64,000 nucleotides of DNA from an uncultured Christensenella sp. (GTDB taxonomy: Bacteria > Bacillota > Clostridia > Christensenellales > CAG-917), in the NCBI GenBank assembly GCA_910577815.1, contig CAJTNO010000002.1, positions 1-64,000 on the forward strand. The letters run 5' to 3'. Both the position numbers and the translations under genes were made by a program. This document shows, piece after piece, positions 59,827 through 64,000 of this stretch (positions within the stretch are counted from its first letter, which is position 1; each line of letters opens with the position of its first letter). Under the pieces are notes generated by a model, which was not told the origin of the DNA, did no database searches, and worked only from the letters and a program-made list of their open reading frames with translations.

Positions 59827-59886
59827 TGTGAACATTATATCATTGCGTTCACAATATGTCAACAGATTTATGCACGATTTGTGAAC
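59827..59886. promoter_or_regulatory. Repressor operators in the prophage switch
   Basis: Half-sites TGTGAAC at 59827-59833, GTTCACA at 59847-59853, TGTGAAC at 59880-59886, and a further GTGAACAC at 59933-59940 by the repressor start. The first two straddle the leftward promoter. Confidence 0.6.
59834..59862 (-). promoter_or_regulatory. Leftward early promoter of the prophage
   Basis: Minus strand TTGACA (59857-59862), 17 bp, TATAAT (59834-59839): both boxes perfect, overlapped by repressor half-sites. Confidence 0.85.
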
Positions 59887-59941
59887 ATTTTTCTTTTAAA
59901 TTTTAAATGTTGTGTTAAAATGGTTACAAGGAGTGAACACA

Positions 59942-60580
59942 ATGAACAATAGAATTAAAGAATTACGTGAACAAAAGCATATATCGCAAGCAGAATTAGC
60001 AAGATTAGTTGGAGTAGTTCGAAGTGCAATGTGTCAGTATGAAAACGGCACACGACAAATCCCTGATAGTACTAAAATTTTTCTTGCCGACTATTTCGGC
60101 GTATCCGTTGACTATCTGCTCGGACGTTCTGTAACGTCCGCCCTGCCTTCTAATGTCTCAAATATTTATCCGCTTGAAACACCTATTCGGTTGCCGTTAT
60201 ATGGCGAAATCGCAGCAGGACAGCCTATCAATGCAAATCAATCCCCCACCGATGAATGGGTGTTTGAAGACCCTGTATATGGTGACGGCAATCATTTCGT
60301 GCTAAAAGTCGTTGGTAACAGTATGGAACCTGATATTCCGAACGGCGCGCTTGCGATAATAAGACACCAAGACTATGCAGAGAAAGGACAAATCGTGGCA
60401 GTCATTATTGACGGAGATTACGCTACCCTTAAACGCTATATTCCCCAAGATAACGGCACAATACTATTTCAAGCGAACAATCCAAATGCTCAGAGTTATG
60501 TTGTTACTAAGGAGCAATGTGAACTCGGCGAAGTTAGAATTGTAGGAATATTAAGAGAAACTAAGAAAAAATATTATTAA
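59942..60580 (+). CDS. CI-like repressor with LexA-type (S24) peptidase domain
   Basis: 212 residues from ATG 59942 (AAGGAG upstream). HTH about 5-61 (HISQAELARLVGVVRSAMCQYENG); C-terminal S24 domain with cleavage bond A92-G93 in LYGEIAAGQP, catalytic S127 (VVGNSMEPDIPNG) and K164 (YATLKRYI). RecA-stimulated self-cleavage would induce the prophage after DNA damage. Confidence 0.92.
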   Translation: MNNRIKELREQKHISQAELARLVGVVRSAMCQYENGTRQIPDSTKIFLADYFGVSVDYLLGRSVTSALPSNVSNIYPLETPIRLPLYGEIAAGQPINANQSPTDEWVFEDPVYGDGNHFVLKVVGNSMEPDIPNGALAIIRHQDYAEKGQIVAVIIDGDYATLKRYIPQDNGTILFQANNPNAQSYVVTKEQCELGEVRIVGILRETKKKYY

Positions 60581-60630
60581 AAGTAATAGCAAAGCTATTT
60601 ACTGCAAATAAACATTATAAAGGAGAATTA

Positions 60631-60794
60631 CCGGCATAATTATTTGATTTAAAAAAATTACATAATAATTGCATAATTTAGCATTTGACAAGATAAAATT
60701 TATAATGTATCATTTAGATACAGAATGTGTGACACACTATGTGACTGTCACCCTAATTATTGCCGGTGCTATTTTAGTGCCGGCGTAATTATTT
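60631..60794. repeat. Near-identical 15-bp direct repeats flanking the abi leader
   Basis: CCGGCATAATTATTT (60631-60645) and CCGGCGTAATTATTT (60780-60794), one mismatch, 149 bp apart, bracketing the promoter and structured RNA. Confidence 0.55.
60685..60713 (+). promoter_or_regulatory. Promoter of the abi unit
   Basis: TTGACA (60685-60690), 17 bp, TATCAT (60708-60713). Confidence 0.6.
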
Positions 60795-60796
60795 TT
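60720..60796 (+). ncRNA. Structured RNA upstream of the Abi gene, abiF-RNA candidate
   Basis: About 77 nt: a GTGTGACACAC dyad, TGTGACTGTCACCC, then an 8-bp hairpin GCCGGTGC-TATTTTA-GTGCCGGC (60762-60784) followed by TAATTATTTTT ending right at the Abi start codon. An RNA motif upstream of abiF-type genes is known; the match here is by context and shape, not a covariance search. Confidence 0.45.
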
Positions 60797-61756
60797 ATGA
60801 ACAAACCATTTACTACATTGGATGAGCAAATTGAAATACTTAAAAGCAGACGTCTAAAAATCAATAATGTGGAAGATGCCAAATCTCTTTTATACAGATA
60901 TGGCTATTACAATATAATCAATGCATACAAAGATTTATTTTTAACTAATAAAAATCCTGATACCTTCCGTACCGAGACTGAATTTTCGCATTTAATGTAT
61001 GTCTTTTATTTAGATAGAGATTACAGACATATAATACTAAAAAATATTTTAAATATTGAAAATAGCTTGAAAGCAATTATATCTTATGAGTTTGCAAACG
61101 AATTCGGCTCATTAGGATACAACAATGCAAATAATTTTAATATAAAAAATATGGAGAAAGTTGCTAAGTTACAAAAACGCATAAATTCGACTATCTCTTA
61201 CGCCCTATCAGACCAAAAACAACTTGATGGAGCTTATCAATGTTTAATTCACGCATACAAAAATCACAACGAAATTCCTGTCTGGATACTATTCCGCGTT
61301 CTAACATTTGGAGATTTTGCTATGTTTTATGAATGTCTGAACGATACAACTAAAACCACCATATGCACTAAACTTAGCACTATATATAAATGTTCTATTG
61401 ATAAAAGAGAACTATATACTATGCTAAAAATCCTAACAAGTATGAGAAACTTATGCGCCCACGGTCAGCGTATTTATAATTTCACCACCAGGCAATCTAT
61501 CAATATTGAAAAAGAATATGTACAGAATTTAATTAAAGATATTCCTAACTTAGATATACATAAACTGCCCGTTATCAATTTAATTTTCAAACAATTACTA
61601 AGCGAAGACGATAATCGTCGTTATCAAAGTGATGTATTGCAAACTTGGGTGCAATATAGACAGCTAGTGCCCAATAAACTGTTTTATGAACTAATAGACA
61701 AAATCATTGGCTTAGACTCTTTTATTAAAACAACAGATATGTTACTGGGAAGTTAA
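60797..61756 (+). CDS. Abi_2 (AbiD/AbiF-like) abortive infection protein with HEPN motif
   Basis: 319 residues from ATG 60797. FTTLDEQIEILKSRRLKINNVEDAKSLLYRYGYYNIINAYKDLF is the Abi_2 opening; the HEPN motif RNLCAH (R217-H222, in SMRNLCAHGQR) predicts an RNase site. Such proteins kill or stall phage-infected cells. As prophage cargo it would guard the lysogen against other phages. Codon use is more AT-rich than the phage core genes. It has its own promoter and RNA leader. Confidence 0.85.
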   Translation: MNKPFTTLDEQIEILKSRRLKINNVEDAKSLLYRYGYYNIINAYKDLFLTNKNPDTFRTETEFSHLMYVFYLDRDYRHIILKNILNIENSLKAIISYEFANEFGSLGYNNANNFNIKNMEKVAKLQKRINSTISYALSDQKQLDGAYQCLIHAYKNHNEIPVWILFRVLTFGDFAMFYECLNDTTKTTICTKLSTIYKCSIDKRELYTMLKILTSMRNLCAHGQRIYNFTTRQSINIEKEYVQNLIKDIPNLDIHKLPVINLIFKQLLSEDDNRRYQSDVLQTWVQYRQLVPNKLFYELIDKIIGLDSFIKTTDMLLGS

Positions 61757-61802
61757 AAACAAGAGAACTAATATTTAAATACAATTTTTATAACAGGTGA
61801 AT

Positions 61803-62918
61803 ATGGCACAAGGTTACGCATTTTCATTTAGGGAAAGACAAACAAAAAAGAAAGGCGTTGTATACGACGTCATCTTTCGTATTGTCGATGGAAATGGATG
61901 CGAGGTTCAAAAATCACTATGCGGTTATCAAACAAAAGCTCTGGCAAAGCAAGCGTATACCGAATTTATGGCAACATATATTGCCCCGCCTAAAAGATAT
62001 AACGGTAAACAACAGCTAACTTTTGATTATGCTCTTGAAAACTATTATGGTTCTTTGAAAGCTACTGTCAAGGAAAGCTCTCTGTATACGGTGATGAACA
62101 GCTTTAAAATCCATATAACCCCATTCTTCACCGGCAAAGATATGACCACAATAAAGGCAGAGACCGTCTACGCGTGGCAGGACGCACTTTGGAGTAAGGT
62201 TAAACAAAACGGACAACCTTATTCTCAAACGCAGCTACGCAAGATTAGGAGCGAATTTTGTGCGTTTGTACATTGGTGTGCAAAACGTTATAACATAAAA
62301 GATTTTCTTTCTACTGTAGATGCTCCTAAACGCCGTTATCAAAAGCGTGAATACACTATATGGACAAAAGAACAGTTTATGCAATTCTACTCTGTTATCG
62401 ATAATGAGCGATATAAGGCTATCTTCTATACTTTATTCTTCAGCGGTATACGCTGCGGAGAATTGCAAGCTCTTACACCGGCAGACTACAATGGAAAGGA
62501 TTTAACAATTAAAACAACTTACAATCGCTACACATTGGACGGCACCCCGTACAAAATAACTCCGACAAAGAATTATAAGCCGCATAAGGTTCCCTTACCC
62601 GCGCACGCTCGCGCCATACTTGATAGTTGGTTGGAATATAAAAAGAAAAACGGTATTGCCAATAACTTTATTTTCGGCTCAGAACATCCGATAAGTAAAA
62701 ACCCTATTCAATATGCTCTGGACAAGTATACTAAATTAGCTAATCTCTCTAAAATAAGAATACACGATTTTCGTCATTCCTACGTATCGATGTTATTGTC
62801 CAACGGTACAAATTTTGCTGTTATAGCCAAGCTCATAGGCGATACCATCGAGCAAGTGGTAAAGACATATTCGCATTTAATAAATGACGACTTAGTAAAA
62901 GCGATTGAAAATTTGTAA
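61803..62918 (+). CDS. int: Prophage tyrosine integrase
   Basis: 371 residues from ATG 61803 (GTG 61797 is an alternative). N-terminal arm-binding region, a SAM-like core-binding domain (about 70-160), then the catalytic domain with FFSGIRCGEL (Arg near 217), HDFRHSYVS (near 320) and the tyrosine in VVKTYSHL (near 356). It inserts the phage at the 18-bp att in tRNA-Leu, 130 bp away. Confidence 0.93.
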   Translation: MAQGYAFSFRERQTKKKGVVYDVIFRIVDGNGCEVQKSLCGYQTKALAKQAYTEFMATYIAPPKRYNGKQQLTFDYALENYYGSLKATVKESSLYTVMNSFKIHITPFFTGKDMTTIKAETVYAWQDALWSKVKQNGQPYSQTQLRKIRSEFCAFVHWCAKRYNIKDFLSTVDAPKRRYQKREYTIWTKEQFMQFYSVIDNERYKAIFYTLFFSGIRCGELQALTPADYNGKDLTIKTTYNRYTLDGTPYKITPTKNYKPHKVPLPAHARAILDSWLEYKKKNGIANNFIFGSEHPISKNPIQYALDKYTKLANLSKIRIHDFRHSYVSMLLSNGTNFAVIAKLIGDTIEQVVKTYSHLINDDLVKAIENL

Positions 62919-62988
62919 TTTATATCACAAAAAATATCACAAAATTAAGTAAATATTGCTTCAAAATAGTTAAATTAAGTAAAAACAA

Positions 62989-63036
62989 AAAAATAAAAAC
63001 CGCCAAAACCCTACTAAACAGTGGAATTTTGACGGC
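62989..63036 (-). terminator. Phage-supplied terminator for tRNA-Leu(CAG)
   Basis: Minus strand CCGTCAAAA-19 nt-TTTTGGCGG followed by TTTTTATTTTTTT, 13 bp beyond the tRNA end. It replaces the terminator left at 29768-29795, and may also stop the integrase transcript. Confidence 0.65.
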
Positions 63037-63047
63037 TTTTAATTTAG

Positions 63048-63065
63048 GTGGTGCGGTTGACGGGA
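63048..63065 (-). repeat. Prophage attachment site, right copy (tRNA-Leu 3' end)
   Basis: GTGGTGCGGTTGACGGGA; covers CCA, the acceptor 3' strand and part of the T-arm of tRNA-Leu, so the tRNA stays intact after integration. Confidence 0.92.
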
Positions 63066-63136
63066 CTTGAACCCACATGAACGTACTGCTCACAAGAACC
63101 TGAATCTTGCGCGTCTGCCAATTCCGCCACAACCGC
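63049..63136 (-). tRNA. tRNA-Leu(CAG)
   Basis: 88 nt with long variable arm and encoded CCA (63049-63051). Acceptor GCGGTTG/CAACCGC, anticodon loop TTCAGGT in stem CAAGA/TCTTG giving CAG, T-loop GTTCAAGTC. Target of the prophage. Confidence 0.95.
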
Positions 63137-63270
63137 ATTGCTCATATTCTAACGCAACGGGACAGCATTGTCAAACGTTTTGTATCCGTCTGTTATTCAC
63201 TTATTTTGATTATTAGATGTAGAATAAATGTTTAATATAAAGAATTGCCAAACAGATACAGTCTTTATTA

Positions 63271-63512
63271 CAAAAATGCGTGCCATATGGCACACATTTT
63301 TCATTGTGTTATTAGTACGAAAATGCTAATATGCACTATTTGGCGCAAAGCGCCCAACAAGCAAAAGATTTTGCGAAATTATATTTGAGGCGTGTAATTT
63401 TATCCGAACTGATAGCAAAGCAATCTTTTGCGCGGTAGTAACGAAAAAAATGTTGCCAAATAGGTCACGCATTTTAATAAAAAAATGCGCACCATATGGC
63501 ACACATTTTTTT
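63271..63512. repeat. Structured intergenic stretch bounded by two near-identical hairpins
   Basis: Hairpins AAAATGCGTGCC-ATAT-GGCACACATTTTT (63271-63303) and a close copy (63478-63512) enclose inverted pairs TATTTGGC/GCCAAATA, GCAAAAGATT/AATCTTTTGC and GGCGC-AAA-GCGCC. The right copy is a plausible terminator for tRNA-Pro(GGG). No gene is supportable here; a degenerate insertion or a structured RNA are both possible. Confidence 0.5.
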
Positions 63513-63514
63513 GT

Positions 63515-63591
63515 TGGTCTGGGTGAGAAGACTTGAACTTCCGGCCTCATGAACCCCATTCATGCACGCTACCAAACTGCGCTACACCCAG
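63515..63591 (-). tRNA. tRNA-Pro(GGG)
   Basis: 77 nt with encoded CCA (63515-63517). Acceptor CTGGGTG/CACCCAG, D-loop AGTTTGGTAG, anticodon loop ATGGGGT in stem CATGA/TCATG giving GGG, T-loop GTTCAAGTC. Confidence 0.94.
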
Positions 63592-63726
63592 ATAGCTATG
63601 TTATTATAAATTCAAATGCGCCAAAAGACAACCGAATTAAAGCAAAAAGTTTAATTTTATGTTAAAATCTTTTAAACGCACATACACAATATAGTCTTTT
63701 ATATGCAAAAATCGCTCTTTTTGATT

Positions 63727-63754
63727 ATTGACTAAACATAAACAACTGTTATAA
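63727..63754 (+). promoter_or_regulatory. Promoter of the TSCPD gene
   Basis: TTGACT (63727-63732), 16 bp, TATAAT (63749-63754). Confidence 0.6.
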
Positions 63755-63784
63755 TATTGGTATCAATCAAATTTAGAGGACAAA

Positions 63785-64000
63785 ATGGAATACGTATATT
63801 TTACAAGAGGCACCTGCTCATCGCAAATTACGTTTGACCTTGACGGCGACGTAGTGACTAACGTACGCTTCAGAGGAGGATGTAACGGAAACCTTCAGGG
63901 AATATCCAAGCTTGTAAACGGAAAAACCGTAGACGAGATAGAAAGCATATTGAAAGGCGTAACCTGCGGCTTCAAATCCACCTCCTGCCCCGACCAGCTC
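63785..64000 (+). CDS. TSCPD-domain protein (TIGR03905-like), cut by the right edge
   Basis: 72 codons in view from ATG 63785 (AGAGGAC upstream). YVYFTRGTCSSQITFDLDGDVVTNVRFRGGCNGNLQGISKLVNGK and the TSCPDQL motif identify the small TSCPD family, whose cysteines recall the C-terminal domain of vitamin B12-dependent ribonucleotide reductase. Role unknown. Confidence 0.87.
   Translation, partial: MEYVYFTRGTCSSQITFDLDGDVVTNVRFRGGCNGNLQGISKLVNGKTVDEIESILKGVTCGFKSTSCPDQL

Larger units (their letters stand above)
29803..63065. mobile_element. Prophage integrated in the 3' end of tRNA-Leu(CAG)
   Basis: About 33.2 kb bounded by an exact 18-bp direct repeat. Contains integrase, CI-like repressor with divergent Cro-like gene, recombination and replication genes, late regulator, terminase, portal, head, connector and fibre genes in normal phage order. 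Most genes lie on the minus strand; repressor, Abi, integrase and a lipoprotein are on plus. It encodes accessory cargo: a toxin-antitoxin-chaperone module, a MuF toxin candidate, a HEPN Abi protein and a lipoprotein. No tape measure or endolysin recognised, so completeness is uncertain. Confidence 0.92.

Noticed and set aside
61803..62918. Phage integrase as the recombinase for the 4.6-kb switch
   Set aside because: The phage att sequence and the 21-bp sites share no similarity; integrases of this type are site-specific.
63326..63559. Minus-strand frame of 77 codons
   Set aside because: It runs through tRNA-Pro(GGG) and the hairpins beside it.

Overview
The window looks like a chromosome piece of an anaerobic Bacillota, most likely a gut-type member of the Clostridia, carrying one integrated prophage. 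Support for this placement: a four-subunit 2-oxoacid:ferredoxin oxidoreductase, a PflX-type radical SAM protein, the L21-Prp-L27 gene order with an N-terminally extended L27 (a Bacillota trait), a tetrahydrofolate riboswitch, and AGGAGG ribosome binding sites. No rRNA or species marker is present, so a finer placement is not justified.

Chromosome, 1-29802. A very large minus-strand surface protein (its C-terminal end runs off the left edge) is preceded by a 188-bp segment bounded by two inverted 21-bp sites; inside it a strong promoter points away from the gene. This has the layout of an invertible phase-variation switch. Then come pyrR, a radical SAM protein, tRNA-Pro(CGG), tRNA-Gln(CTG), a P1-family peptidase, a thiamine block (thiN, and thiT with a TPP riboswitch), mscL, a Na+/Ca2+ exchanger, a candidate small RNA, and a folate operon (folC-folP-folB/K) under a THF riboswitch. 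Further on are a two-gene membrane operon (DUF5058), a GNAT enzyme, a YfcE-like phosphodiesterase, a family 2 glycosidase, thyA-folA, the ferredoxin oxidoreductase operon, a NYN-domain protein, an 8-oxoguanine DNA glycosylase, rplU-prp-rpmA and an alpha/beta hydrolase. Folate and thymidylate functions occur as two separate units (folC-P-BK and thyA-folA).

Prophage, 29803-63065. An exact 18-bp direct repeat marks the ends; the right copy is the 3' end of tRNA-Leu(CAG). Reading leftward from the switch region near 59.8 kb: Cro-like protein and small early genes, a Rad52/Sak-like annealing protein, a NinB-like protein, a GIY-YIG protein, a replication initiator gene containing five iterons, a helicase loader, several small genes, an ArpU-like late regulator, small and large terminase, portal, a MuF-type head protein with a toxin-like C-terminus plus a small putative immunity gene, scaffold, capsid, connectors, a 1052-residue structural protein, an antirepressor, a collagen-like fibre, and three membrane proteins. 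On the opposite strand are the CI-like repressor, an Abi_2/HEPN protein behind a structured RNA, the integrase, and a lipoprotein. A tripartite toxin-antitoxin-SecB-like chaperone module with its own promoter, operator and terminator sits inside the structural region. No tape-measure protein or endolysin is recognisable.

Right edge, 63049-64000: tRNA-Leu(CAG), a structured intergenic stretch, tRNA-Pro(GGG), and the start of a TSCPD-domain protein.
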